Of a stretch of DNA of 64,000 nucleotides, positions 33,461 through 44,339 are shown in pieces. This DNA is from Aegilops tauschii subsp. strangulata (Eukaryota > Streptophyta > Magnoliopsida > Poales > Poaceae). Each line of letters begins with the position of its first letter. Within the stretch, counting starts at the first letter, position 1. The stretch covers positions 254,977,135 through 255,041,134 of the forward strand of contig NC_053037.3 of the NCBI RefSeq assembly GCF_002575655.3, in the 5' to 3' direction. The translations under genes were made by a program, and so were the position numbers. The notes under the pieces were generated by a model, which made no database searches, had not been told where the DNA came from, and saw only the letters and a list, made by a program, of their open reading frames with translations.

Positions 33461-35464
33461 ATGACAGGATCTAGAGTCAATTCATGGTGTTTGTCGATCG
33501 TGGGAGATGTGCCATCACCTATGCAAATACCACAACCGTCACGAGAGGTGCACAAACATCCAAATGCACATGATCAGGTTAATGTTTCTATACCACCATT
33601 TAATGGCCGTTTTAGACCTGCTTTATATATTGAATGGGAGTTTGACCTAAATAATATATTTGCTTCCAATAATTTTGATGTACGTAAAAAAGTTAAGGTT
33701 GCGGTTGGTTCTTTCACTGGTTATGTTGTAGAGTGCTGGAGTGAATATTGTCGGTTACACCCTAATGATATACCTACTACTTGGGATGATTTGAAACTTG
33801 CCATGCGACATACATTCGTTCCCGCTTATTATACTCGTGACATGATTACAAAGTTGCAACATTTAAAACAAGGTAGTGACACCGTAACGAAATATTATGA
33901 TACTTTACAAACTACCTTGCTGCATTCCTCTTTAGAAGAAAGTGAAGAAGATTTTATGGATAGATTTTGGGGAGGATTAAATCGTGACATTCAGGAGATA
34001 CTAATACATGAAGAGTGTTATCCTATGGACCATTTGTTTCATCTTGCTTGCAAAGCTGAACAGGAAATAAAACGACGTGTTGCACACAAGGAGAACAAGC
34101 GCGAGATGCACATTCCAAGAGTTGATACGGTTGTCCCTTCAACTACTAAGCATACTATGACAACCACATCCGTTGTTGTGAGGACTACATCACCTCCACC
34201 ATGTGACACATCATCACCGAGAGTGCCTACCTCATCTGAGTTGATCATAAGAGGTAATGACAAAGGTACTAATCTTCCACATCCACATGAGTATGATGAA
34301 TGTCTTTTCAATTTAAGTGCACCATGCGGTGAGCTACCCACTACTTTGATCACACCAGCTACCTTAGAGGACTATGTTGATGATTTGACTTTGCCATGTG
34401 ATCAAACAATTTTGAGTGAGCCCATTGAATTAACTATCGATGCAAAAGAATCAAGTGAATCAGGGAATAAATCAGATTTGGATCAAATATGTTTGAAAAT
34501 AATTGTGCCAATGTTTAATCATTTTGATATGACCTCTAATCTTGGTGATGGTTCATCAATGTTGGGATGGTTTAATGATGAATATTGTCAATCTTTTCAT
34601 ATGAATAAGAGCTTCACTTATATGTGCAAACTGAGTTGCAATACTTTCATGCCTTCTACTTCTTGTGATAATATTTTGGCTTTATATTTTATTAACTATG
34701 AAAGTTACTCATGTATACATGTGTCATATGTGCAAAATCCACGGGAAGTAAAAATGGATGACATATACATATACAACATGTACACCTTGTCTCTTTTGTT
34801 AGCCACATTTCAGATTAAGCAACGCCGAGGACGACTTTGTTTTCAAGAAGGGGAGGATGATGAGGACATGACTACCTTGGATACGACCAAAAATATTGCA
34901 TACATGCATATTTGTCAGGTGATTTCTAGTGCAAACTATTCAATAATCTATTTATGTTATCCAGAACAAAAATACTTCACACACTTTTGTGTTTTGTCTA
35001 ATTGCAGGTGTATGGGACATTTGTACAATCCACATATGAAGATAAGGCAAAAGGAGAAGTTTAGGTTCTGTTCAAAAAGTCCTCTCACGTCACTTTTGGG
35101 CCAAGAGAAGATAGAGTCCAAGTCTCTCACGTTCTGGATTCAGATTCGGACTGCACAGACATACCTGACTCAAAACGCCAACAACTTTTTCATACGGACT
35201 CCGAATTGGGTGATTCTTTTTTTGTTGGAAACTAGATTTCGTGCTCTTTCCAACCCAATTGGATTCACCTTTAAATTCGTCCGGAGCATTGAGTTATGGT
35301 CGAAACAATCTGACGTTGCACCAGAATCCGAGTCAAACTACAAGTCCAAAGGTGTTGCATCACCTCCACTTGGGCCCATGAGCCTTGTACGACCTAGGGT
35401 TGGTTTTAGGCTGCCTTGGGACGTCCTCCCACCTCCTTGGCCGCCACCCCTTGCTCCTATATAA
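33461..35464 (+). CDS. gag: Gag-like protein with frame open into the 3' LTR
   Basis: The first ATG of the frame is 33461 (MTGSRVNSWCLSIVG). About residues 45-200 look like a retrotransposon gag domain: VSIPPFNGRFRPALYIEWEF, RHTFVPAYYTRDMITKLQHL and DFMDRFWGGLNRDIQEILI fit the retrotrans_gag pattern of spaced aromatic and basic residues. After residue 220 comes a Ser/Thr/Pro-rich linker and a long acidic region unlike any domain I know. No CCHC zinc knuckle is visible. The frame does not stop at the end of the interior but runs 607 bases into the LTR, giving 667 codons. Gag would package RNA into particles; with no pol in the element, enzymes must come from elsewhere. The frame is unbroken, which supports recent function. 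Confidence 0.8.
   Translation: MTGSRVNSWCLSIVGDVPSPMQIPQPSREVHKHPNAHDQVNVSIPPFNGRFRPALYIEWEFDLNNIFASNNFDVRKKVKVAVGSFTGYVVECWSEYCRLHPNDIPTTWDDLKLAMRHTFVPAYYTRDMITKLQHLKQGSDTVTKYYDTLQTTLLHSSLEESEEDFMDRFWGGLNRDIQEILIHEECYPMDHLFHLACKAEQEIKRRVAHKENKREMHIPRVDTVVPSTTKHTMTTTSVVVRTTSPPPCDTSSPRVPTSSELIIRGNDKGTNLPHPHEYDECLFNLSAPCGELPTTLITPATLEDYVDDLTLPCDQTILSEPIELTIDAKESSESGNKSDLDQICLKIIVPMFNHFDMTSNLGDGSSMLGWFNDEYCQSFHMNKSFTYMCKLSCNTFMPSTSCDNILALYFINYESYSCIHVSYVQNPREVKMDDIYIYNMYTLSLLLATFQIKQRRGRLCFQEGEDDEDMTTLDTTKNIAYMHICQVISSANYSIIYLCYPEQKYFTHFCVLSNCRCMGHLYNPHMKIRQKEKFRFCSKSPLTSLLGQEKIESKSLTFWIQIRTAQTYLTQNANNFFIRTPNWVILFLLETRFRALSNPIGFTFKFVRSIELWSKQSDVAPESESNYKSKGVASPPLGPMSLVRPRVGFRLPWDVLPPPWPPPLAPI
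34846..34857 (+). promoter_or_regulatory. Polypurine tract
   Basis: AGAAGGGGAGGA directly in front of the 3' LTR; primes plus-strand DNA synthesis. Confidence 0.9.
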
Positions 35465-35839
35465 GTAGATCCATCTAGTAGCTTTTTCCTTGGGATTTGT
35501 TTAGTTAAAAGTTAGCCATTGCAACTTCGTGTACTTCGTTTGTGTCCAACGACCAGACCAAGACCGCTTACGGATCCCCACCACTATCAATACTTCATAT
35601 ATATTCGCAATATTCAGATTGCATTATCATATTCTTGCTCGTTCTTCGATTGCTTGCAGGAATAGACCTTCGTGGTCAGGCTGATCGTGCTTCCGGCATC
35701 GTCAGTAACCTCAGGAGATTGGTTTAGCGATTGATAAGGCGCAACGTCGTGCACGTTTGTAGTCGGATCGTCAAAGTCGTCTCCACCAAATCGATAGTTA
35801 TCATCTCATCGAAAGATCGGGACACCCTCGCCTCTATCA
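34858..35839 (+). repeat. 3' LTR of the gag-only element
   Basis: Same length as the 5' LTR. I see seven substitutions and no indels between them. Confidence 0.95.
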
Positions 35840-36359
35840 GCGTCCCTAAGCCATGGTTCCCCACTCCCATCCCATCCGCCCACCCATTCGTACACCGAGG
35901 CCGCAAAAACCAGCGAGGCCCCACACCCTCCTCCGTCCGCCACCCAGCCGGAGCCTCTTCCCCGACGACGTCGTCCACGCAACACCTCGACGTCCCACAT
36001 CCACCGTACCGGATGAGGATCCATCGTCGATCTCGTCGTCCCGCCGGTTCAGCCACCCCGTCCTCCACCTCCAAGGAGCTGCCCCAACGTTCCCCTCGTC
36101 TTTCGCACCAGCACCATTCCCACACCATCGTCTTCACCTGCACCACCGGAACAGCAACATCATCACCATTTCCTCAAATGAAGCTGAGGCCTAATCGGCG
36201 CCACCAAAGAGGTTGTACACAAATAGCCGCATTTTCTTCTTGATTCAAACTCACGGTGCTGCCGGCGCTCGGTCCCAAGCCGACATGGCGCGACTCCATC
36301 CATGGTGGTGTCGCCGGCCACTTCCTCCACGGCGTCGCTCCCTCGGCGGCGACGTCCAC

Positions 36360-36505
36360 ATCAGTAGGAGCTGCTGCTGCTTTAGCTCTCGCTCGTGCTA
36401 CTGCTCTGCTCTTGCTCTCGGTCCCCTGCCTGGTCTGCTCTTGCTATTGCTCTTGCTCGCGCTGCAGCTCTCGCTCTTGCTCTTGCTTGCGATGCTGCTC
36501 CGTTT
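36360..36505 (+). repeat. GCTCTTGCT-type low-complexity tract
   Basis: GCTGCTGCTGC, then repeated GCTCTTGCT and GCTCTCGCT words; likely an intron or part of a low-complexity exon of the broken gene. Confidence 0.7.
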
Positions 36506-36915
36506 TGGCTACACTTCAGTCGACTGAATCGACTTTTGGGTCAGACGATTTTTAGGGGGTGGGGGGCTCGCCGGAGTTAAGGAAGAACCAGCCGCAGCGG
36601 GGAGGGGGCTTGCCGGAGAGGTGCCCTACTATCTATCTTAGGGTTCAGGGTGGGGCGGTGGTCGCCGGCAGTGGTGGGGCGGTGGCGTGGGGATTGCCGG
36701 AGAAAAAGCTCGGCCCGGGGGGCTAGAGGGATGGCTGGGGCGGCGGCGGACCGGCGGTGGGGAGTGATTTCGGGGCGGGCAGGGCGGCGCACCGCCGGCC
36801 GCGGGCGGCGGGAGCCGGTGGTTTGGCCGGTGGTGTCAGTCGACTGATGCTGCTACATGACCAGCTGCCGCGGCTCTCGCACGCGCTGTTGCTACTGCTT
36901 TTCTGCTACTAGTGC

Positions 36916-37018
36916 GTTCAGTTTCGACAGTAAAATTCAGTTTCGATAGGAAAATTCAGTTTCGACAGTTAAGTTCAGTTTCGACAGTTAAATTCAGTTT
37001 CGACAGTTAAGTTCAGAG
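36916..37018 (+). repeat. 19-bp tandem repeat, five copies and a part
   Basis: (A/G)TTCAGTTTCGACAGTTAA starts at 36916, 36935, 36954, 36973, 36992 and 37011, an exact 19-base period. Confidence 0.93.
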
Positions 37019-37318
37019 ATGAGCGGCTGATGTATTTTACATCTAGCACTTTGTGGTTATGTATTTTATGTCATCTATTGGAGATGCTATTACAATTCCA
37101 CTCAGGTTAACGTTGTCTCTCTTGTCCTGCTTCAGCCTGGCAACGTACAAGTCACCGGAGCTGCTCCAATGACGAAACCCTCCATCACAGCGGAGCAGTA
37201 CCACGGGCTCCATCTCAAGATGCCTAAGATGTTCTTCCCCTCCTCCGACAGCCAAGTCAGTCGGATCATCCACCGACCAACCCAATCACGCTGAGATCGA
37301 CATGGCTTCGCCAAAGAG

Positions 37319-38107
37319 GTTGTACACTTGTTGCATCTCTTTTTTACTCTACATGTTATATATATTGTCCACTGAGCACACGTAGTAACGTGAAATACGA
37401 TTAGTTTCTCCTACTATATGACAAGCAATGAGGTACCAGGCAACTTAGCTATCCCTGATGGACTCTTTTGAACGCCGTCATTATTTTTCTCTGCGCGTTT
37501 GAGCTGTGCATTTGTCGATGGGCCTGGGAGTTGAGCTAGTAGGGCAGTGGCCTAGGTCCAAAGTAGTAGAAGTAGCACAACATTTTTTGAGTGTAGGCTT
37601 TTCCTTGCTCAAGCCTGACTACTAGAATCACCAGTGCTTGAAAGGAAAAGTGAAGGAAAAACATAGGAATTGGAAAGTTTCCTATGGTACTACTATTCAT
37701 GCATTTGGTTCAAAGGAATGGAGCAAAGGAAAATTGTAGGATTTGTTCCTTTAGTGTCTCTTTGAAAGAAAAACCGTAGGATTTTAATATCCACTTGTCA
37801 TCCTTTTCAAATTCCTATTCATGAAGCACAAGACTACGAGATAGTAGCATAATAGCATTATAACCGTACATTTTCTTGTGGTTTGACTTAGTCTCACCAT
37901 GCTTCTTTGCATCCTGTGATCTTCCAATTCTTGTGAACCAAACACCCAGATTGGCAGAAATCCTTTGTTTTTAAATTCTCTGTTTTGCACGTGCATTCCT
38001 ATCCTATTACTGTGTATTTCCTATCCCTACGTTGTTAGAATCCTCCAATTCAAACAAGCCCTTACAGAATTACTTCTCTTACAGATAGTTGTCAAAGAAA
38101 ACCTTGT
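37319..38107. other. Intron-like stretch
   Basis: A/T-rich, between two predicted exons of the broken gene. It holds GGAAAGGAAAAATTGTAGG-type imperfect inverted repeats (37640-37800 and 37780-37990) that might be a hAT-like MITE, but I could not set clean ends. Confidence 0.3.
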
Positions 38108-39022
38108 GTGGTTTGTCCCGCTCCTGCTGCGCCGTCGTCCACCCTAGCTCAGCTGCTCCAAGGACAGAAGGGTCTAGCACAGCAGGGATCCGGCCTCAAG
38201 ACTGTCTTTCACCGCCTTAGATCTTCTTCCCCGCCACGGGCAGCCATGACAACTGCATTACCATCATCAACCGAGCAGATGACCTCGAGGACTACACGGG
38301 TCCGCAAGAGAGGTCGCACTCTTTTGTGTCTGCTTACGTTATGCATCGCTTAATATTACATGCTACTTTATCATCCTATTCACCGATTATACTCTGAGTC
38401 AGCTCCAAACTAATGGTCAAACTTGAGTTTTTAAATGGTTGGGGGTACATATCGGGGCCGCAATCAATAGTATCTATCTACTATCTGGTTAATCTCTGGT
38501 GTCTACTATGAGTTTCATGTTGGGTGGGAAACAAACAGTAAAGAAGCCATTATCTGTATTTTTTAACTGAAGACATTATCTGCCTGATATCATTGGTTTT
38601 GGGTCTATCCACAGGTTGCTACCATCACTCTGGATTTCTGCATGCACTGCTAACATAACTCACTATGTTTTATTCCTATGCATGTCAGTTATTGTACACA
38701 ATGGAACTAAACATGTAGAGCAAAAGAGACGAGCCTTGCGTGGCAATAAAATTTCATGCAGACGTCGCTCCATGGTAGGCGCAAAGGCAGCCCCCCCCTA
38801 CACCCATTTTGGATTGTAATTGAGAGGAAGATATCTGTTCTGAGGGGGATTCAGAAGGACAAGACCACTCTTATTTACCCCCTGAGGTCTTCGCTCTAAC
38901 TTGGCATGCTGATGTTGGTTATATCATGCATATGGTGCCTTGCATTGCTTACTTTATACATCAAATATGTCATCTGCTTAGTTTAGACATGCTTTGTGTG
39001 AATGCCATCTGTTTAGTTTATT

Positions 39023-39150
39023 CATCATTTATGTGAATTATGCAATGCCATCTTGTTTAGCCAGGCATCATATATGTGAATTGTGCAATGCCATCCTGCT
39101 TAGCCAGTCATCTTATATGTGAATTATATCAGGCCATCCTTTTTTCCGTT
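39023..39150 (+). repeat. 43-bp repeat array, first block
   Basis: CATCATATATGTGAATTATG, then CAATGCCATCTTGTTTAGCCAG, starts at 39023, 39066 and 39109, an exact 43-base period. Confidence 0.88.
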
Positions 39151-39206
39151 ACGTATTACATTTGTGAACAATGTTAGTACATTCAACCACTCTTCGTGTG
39201 CATCAG

Positions 39207-39370
39207 CCATTTGACACGGTGATGGAAAATTCTGGAGTGAAAACAAGGTCTTCAGAGCAGACTATGCTATCTGATGAAGCGCATATCTCGCTGGTTACGG
39301 ATAGCTCCTCAGAGGAGGATTCAGAGACAGATGACCAGTCCTATTCCCCCCCCCCCCGAGGTGTATGCTC
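39207..39370 (+). pseudogene. Acidic exon, copy 1
   Basis: Follows GTGTGCATCAG (acceptor) and reads PFDTVMENSGVKTRSSEQ, then an acidic Ser-rich SSSEEDSETDDQSY. A run of twelve C (39346-39357) replaces the CTTCCTCCCTGAGG-type end seen in copy 2 and destroys the frame. Part of the broken gene; role unknown. Confidence 0.55.
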
Positions 39371-39419
39371 TAACTTGGCAGGGTTATGTTGCTCATATTG
39401 CGCGTATGGTGTCTTGCAT

Positions 39420-39640
39420 TGCTATGTCATTTGATTAGTTTAGTCATGCTTTGTGTGAATGCCACCTGTTTAGTGTCTAATTACCATATATGTGAATTAT
39501 GCATTGCCATCTTGTTGCAAGACATTATATATGTGAATTATGCAATGATATCTTGTTGCAAAGGCATTATATATATGTGAATTATGCAATGCCATGTTGT
39601 TTAGCCAATCATCATGTATGTGAATTATATCATGCTATCA
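39420..39640 (+). repeat. 43-bp repeat array, second block
   Basis: Degenerate ATGTGAATTATGCA(A/T)TGCCAT and TTGTTGCAA(A/G) units between acidic exons 1 and 2. Confidence 0.75.
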
Positions 39641-39707
39641 TTTTTTGTATTACATGTTCCATTTGTCGACAACGTTTGTATATTCAACTACTCTTCCTGT
39701 GCATCAG

Positions 39708-39878
39708 CCATTTGAAGCGGTGATGGAAGTATCTGGAGTGAAACAAGGTATTCAGAGCAGACAATGCTACCTGCTGAAGCAGGCATCTTGCTGGTTATAG
39801 AGAGCTCCTCAGAGGAGGATTCAGAGACTGATGACCAGTCCTATTTCCTCCCTGAGGTCTATGCTCAAACTTGGCAGG
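39708..39878 (+). pseudogene. Acidic exon, copy 2
   Basis: About 500 bases after copy 1 and clearly its duplicate, including the upstream intron end (ATTCAACTACTCTTCCTGTG). It reads PFEAVMEVSGVK, is frameshifted by one lost base at about 39745, then gives SSSEEDSETDDQSYFLPEVY. Confidence 0.55.
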
Positions 39879-39949
39879 GTTATATTACCCATGTCATGTA
39901 TGCTGTCTTGCATTGCTTAGTTTTTACATCATATATGGATTGCCATCTG

Positions 39950-40430
39950 CTTACTTGATTACTATATAAATTATATATTTGAATTATATCATGCCATCAT
40001 GTTTACATACACAACATCTATCTGAATTATGGCATGGCAACCCATTTAATAAAGACATCATATAGTTATATCATCTCATCCTGTTTAGTGTTTACAGTCA
40101 TCATATTTTGAATTATGTCATTCTATCCGTGAAAATATATCATGCTATCATGTTTCCATAGGCGCATGTATGTGAATTATGGCATGCCAACCTATTTAAT
40201 AAACACATTATATAGTTATATCATGTCATCCTGTTTACATAGTCATCATATTTTGAACTATGTCTTTCCATCATTTTTAGTTAGCCATCATAATGTGAAA
40301 TTGTGTCATGCTATCCTGTTTAGTTAGCCATCATATATGTGAAATCATGTCATGCTATCCTGTTTGGTTAGACAACATAAATGTGAATTATTTCATGCCC
40401 TCTTTTATTCCCCACTATCCATTGCACCTG
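39950..40430 (+). repeat. 43-bp repeat array, third block
   Basis: Ten or so degenerate units with ATCATGCCATCCTGTTTAGTTAGCC and CATATATGTGAAATTATG wording between acidic exons 2 and 3. Confidence 0.75.
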
Positions 40431-40477
40431 TCTATCATACAATGTCTGTACATTCAATTACTTTTCTTGTTTATCGG

Positions 40478-40666
40478 CCATTTGAATTGGAGAGGGTGAT
40501 GGCAGTATCTAAGGGAGTAACAACACGGTCTTCAGAAAAGATAGTGCTACCAGTTGATGCAGATAGAACCACGATTGTACTTGCCCAAGAACCAGCCCCA
40601 CCGCACAAAACCCAAACTCTCACAGATTGTACCCCTACCCAGTTGGACAAAGAACCAGCTACACCC
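40478..40666 (+). pseudogene. Acidic exon, copy 3 (diverged), cut by the Sirevirus
   Basis: Begins PFELERVMAVSKGVTTRSSE and then differs, becoming Pro/Thr-rich. It is interrupted at 40666 by the Sirevirus LTR; the Pro/Thr-rich coding style resumes at 54861 on the far side. Confidence 0.5.
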
Positions 40667-41193
40667 TGAAAGTGCGTTAAGTCGACTAGAGGGGGGGGGG
40701 TGTGAATAGGCGATTTTTATGAATTCTTCACTGAGGAATTTCAGGGTGAGGAAATTCCTAAGAGAAAAACTACTTGTAGCGGAATAAGTACTCAGATGCA
40801 GACATAGCAGAGCATAAGCATGATCATCATGATGAAATGAAAACACACAGAGAGTACAGAAAGCGTAAACACATGATAAACAGGATGAAGACAAACAGAC
40901 TGAAGAAATTGAACTGAGGAAATTGAGAAAGTCTTCAGTCAAAGTCTTCGAACAGATATGAACAAGCACACAACACAATAATGAGTAAATGAAAGAGTTG
41001 GCGAAATAGAACCAGTAGGCTTGGTGAAGACAATGATTTGGTAGACCAGTTCCAACTGTTGTGATAGTTGTACGTCTGGTTGGAGCGGCTAGGTATTTAA
41101 ACTAGTGGACACACAGTCCTCACCGTATTCTCCTTGAGCTAAGGTCACACAGACCTCGCCCAATCACTCGTGGTAAGTCTTCAGGTGACTTCC
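40667..41193 (-). repeat. Terminal 527 bp of the Sirevirus 3' LTR
   Basis: Nearly the same as 53366-53885, including CAGATGCAGACATAG wording that separates it from the LTR piece at 42918-44339. It ends abruptly at 41193 (GTGACTTCC) where gag-derived sequence begins. Confidence 0.88.
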
Positions 41194-42917
41194 CTGCGAA
41201 ACAGAGTTGTTAGCACGATGATGTTCATATGAGGACTTTGATCCTTTTGAGGAATTTGATCCACGTTAGGAATTTGGTCCGTATGAGGACTTGGTTCCAT
41301 ATGAAGAATTTGGTCCATATGAAGAATTTGATCTGGGGTTCCTTTTCTTCGCAGGTGGTGCCATGAGGACATTCACCTGAAGACTTTCAAGGCACCTTTT
41401 GGGAACCCAGATTTTCTTCATAGGGGAACCGTTCCTGCAGTTAGTGCCAACATATCTAGCAAATACTTCACCATTCTGATTTTTGAACAGTTTACAGTTG
41501 GAGTCAAATGACTCATCAGAAGAATGAGGAGATTCACATGTAAAGCCATATAGACTAGATGGATCAACTGGAGATCCCTTTGCAGCAACCCATGAGGTTT
41601 TGGGGTACTGCTCAGGCTTCCAATATGTACCATCAGCATTGAGTTTCCTCTCAAAGGCAATACCCTCTTTCCTAGGGTTCCTGTTGAGGATCTGCTTTTT
41701 AAGCACATCACAAAGAGTCTGATGCCCTTTGAGGCTTTTGTACATGCCTGTCATGTACAATTCCTTCAGCCCTGCATCGTCAGTGATACTAGCAATGTCC
41801 TCAGATGAGGAATTAGTGATAGCAGAGGCAGGTGAAGAATTTGTAACATTAGAAGCATTTGAACATTCAGGTGAAGAATTAGCAGATTCATGTTCAATGC
41901 ATTTCAAACATGGAGGAACAAATTCTTCCTGAGCAGCGCTGATTTGTTGAGCAAGTAATGAATCGTGCTCCTTCTGAAGATCTTCACAACTCACTCTTAG
42001 CTTTCAAGATCTTGCTTTCTTTGAAGAAATTCATAAGAAAGCTTCTCATGATCAGATAAGAGAGTGTTATGATGACCTTGAAGGTTGTCAAACCTAGTCT
42101 GAAGTCTCTGAAGATTTTCAGTCAAGGTTTTAGTGCGATCCATTTCTTCACCCAACATATCATCACTTTTGTCTAGAATGTTTTGAACCTTTTCAAAAGC
42201 CCTTTGTTGTTTCACAGCAATTCTAGCAAGTTTAGAATAACTGGGCTTGAGGTTTTCATCAGATTCATTCTCACTTGATTCAGAGGAGGTATATTTGAGT
42301 ACCTTGGCACCCTTCGCCATGAAGCAATAGGTGGGAGCGTAGTCATCATTGCCTTTATCAGCCTTGTTGGTGAGGTCATTTTCTTCAGTGGTGAAGATAG
42401 ACTTGCTGACGAATGCAGTAGCGAGGGCTAGGCTCGCCACACCGAATTCGGACTCCTCAGATGCCTCATCTTCCTCATTTTCTTCAGATTCAGCCTCAGA
42501 GTCCATCTCCTTGCCAATGAATGCCCGAGCCTTCTTGGAGCTGCTCTTCTTGTGAGATGAAGACTTGGAGGATTTTGATGATGAAGATTTTGAGGATTTC
42601 TTCTTTTTCTTCGCATGATCAGAACTGTAATCCTTGTATTTCTTCTTCTGTGATTCGTTTTCCCACTGAGGACAATCTTGAATTTAGTGTCTAGGTTTCT
42701 TACATTTGTGACAAAGCCTCTTCTTGTAGTCACTGGATGAGGAATCATTGCTCCTTGAGGGTCTTCCAAAGCGACCACGTCTTGAGAACTTTTGGAATTT
42801 CTTCACGAGCAGTGCTAGCTCGTGACTCAGTTCTTCAGGGTCACCAAGGCTGCTACCAGAATCTTCATCTTCAGACTTAGAAAGTACCTTGGCCTTCAGT
42901 GCATGTGATCATTTGTC
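41194..42917 (-). pseudogene. Gag C-terminus and coiled-coil spacer from a second Sirevirus
   Basis: On the minus strand it begins within a gag C-terminal part: a KKFQKFSRRGRFG block, a zinc knuckle CHKCKKPRH broken by a TAG (PRH then stop), a Lys/Ser-rich tract, and an acidic SEAESEENEEDEASEESE tract. Then comes about 170 residues predicted as coiled coil (VKQQRAFEKVQNILDKSDDM, TLTENLQRLQTRFDNLQGHH), a Ser/Asn-rich part, and a tail of repeated SSYGPNSSYG. Stops at 41997 and 41266 split it. The first 400 bases resemble gag of the main element (52030-52560). The coiled-coil spacer has no counterpart there. Confidence 0.75.
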
Positions 42918-44339
42918 GGTGAGGAAATTCCTTAGCGAAGAACTACTAGCAGCGGAATAAGTACTCAGAAGTAAACATAACAGAATACAAGCATGGTCAT
43001 CATGATGAATTGAAGACAGGCACAGAGTACAAAAAGCGTAAACACAGGATAACACAGGATGAAGACAAACAGACTGAAGAAATTGAACTGAGGAAATTGA
43101 GAAAGTCTTCAGTCAAAGTCTTCAAACACAGATATGACAAGCACACAACACAGTAATCAAGAAATGAAAGAGTTGAGGAAATAGAACCAGTAGACTTGGT
43201 GAAGACAATGATTTGGTAGACCAGTTCCAACTGATGTCTCAGTTGTACATCTGGTTGGAGCGGCTAGGTATTTAAACCTAAGGACACACAGTGCTCACCG
43301 TATTCTCCTTGAGCTAAGGTCACACAGACCTCGCCCAATCACTCGTGGTGAGTCTTCAGGTGACTTCCGAACCTTCACAAACTCGGTCACTCGGCGATCC
43401 ACAATTCCTCTTGGATGCTCTAGACCATGACGCCTAACCGTCTGGAAGAAGCACAGTCTTCAAAGGTAACAAGCGTCGGATCCACGAAGGATCAATCTCT
43501 TCAGTGATGCTCAATCACTTTGGGTTGGTAGGTGTTTGGGTTTGGGTTTTCCTCACTCGATAATTTTCGCTCAAAGTCCTTGGAGGATGGGATGCTCTCA
43601 AATGACAAGTGTCAGTTTCTCTCGGAGCAGCCAACCAGCTAGTGGTTGTAGGGGGCGGCTATTTATAGCCTAGGGAGCAGCCCGACATGATAAGACATAA
43701 ATGCCCTTCAATGATATGACCGTTAGGTGGGTAGATATTTTCGGACAGCTGGCGCGTAGCACAGCAACGGTCGGAAATTTGAGGCTCAAATTCCTCAGGG
43801 CTATCATGTTCCTCACTGTGTAGGCAATCCGCACTGGCGAATTCCTAACTCCTCGGTCAGAACAAATTCCTCAGAGACCAGAAGAACTTCGTCTCTGTCA
43901 CTGAAGAATATGACTGAACTGAATGAGATTTCCAATGGCTTCACTCGAAGGGATTGGTAGGTGTAGGATTTTGAGTTCAGCATCACATGGAAATTTTTCC
44001 TTGGTATTTCCTCGACCGCCTTTAACAGTACGGTGTTTCCTATGACTCAAGAAAGAGAAAATGAAACTACGAAAACAAAAGTCTTCACGCTTCATGTTCC
44101 TCAAATGAATACCAAGTCTTCAAGGTCACACCAATTTCTTCACTTTCAAAGTCTTCAAAAGGTCTTCAGAAATCCAAAGTCTTCAGTCGAAGAACTTCAT
44201 TTTTAGGGGTCGACTTTCTCTGTAAATATCAAACTCCTCATAGACTTATAGACCTGTGTACACTCATAAACGCATTAGTCCCTTAACCTATAAGTCTTCA
44301 ATACACCAAAATCACTAAGGGGCACTAGATGCACTTACA
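42918..44339 (-). repeat. Sirevirus LTR of a second subfamily, lacking its last about 65 bp
   Basis: Starts TGTAAGTGCATC at 44339. Over its first 755 bases I found no difference from the plus-strand LTR at 56316-57070; after that the two differ by several percent. It differs throughout from the element's own 5' LTR (53366-54855). There is no polypurine tract in front of 44339. It carries TATAAATA (complement at 43660-43667). Confidence 0.88.

Larger units (their letters stand above)
31240..35839 (+). mobile_element. Complete non-autonomous LTR retrotransposon carrying only gag
   Basis: Two 982-bp LTRs (31240-32221 and 34858-35839), a primer-site-like TGGTATCAG directly after the first, and an AGAAGGGGAGGA polypurine tract directly before the second define a full element of 4600 bp. 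Flanks GCGCC and GCGTC (31235-31239 and 35840-35844) match at four of five bases, as expected for a target duplication with one later change. I count 7 differences between the LTRs (0.7%). At the often-used rate of 1.3e-8 per site per year that is roughly 0.3 million years. There is no protease, RT or integrase, so it must use enzymes from another element. Confidence 0.93.
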
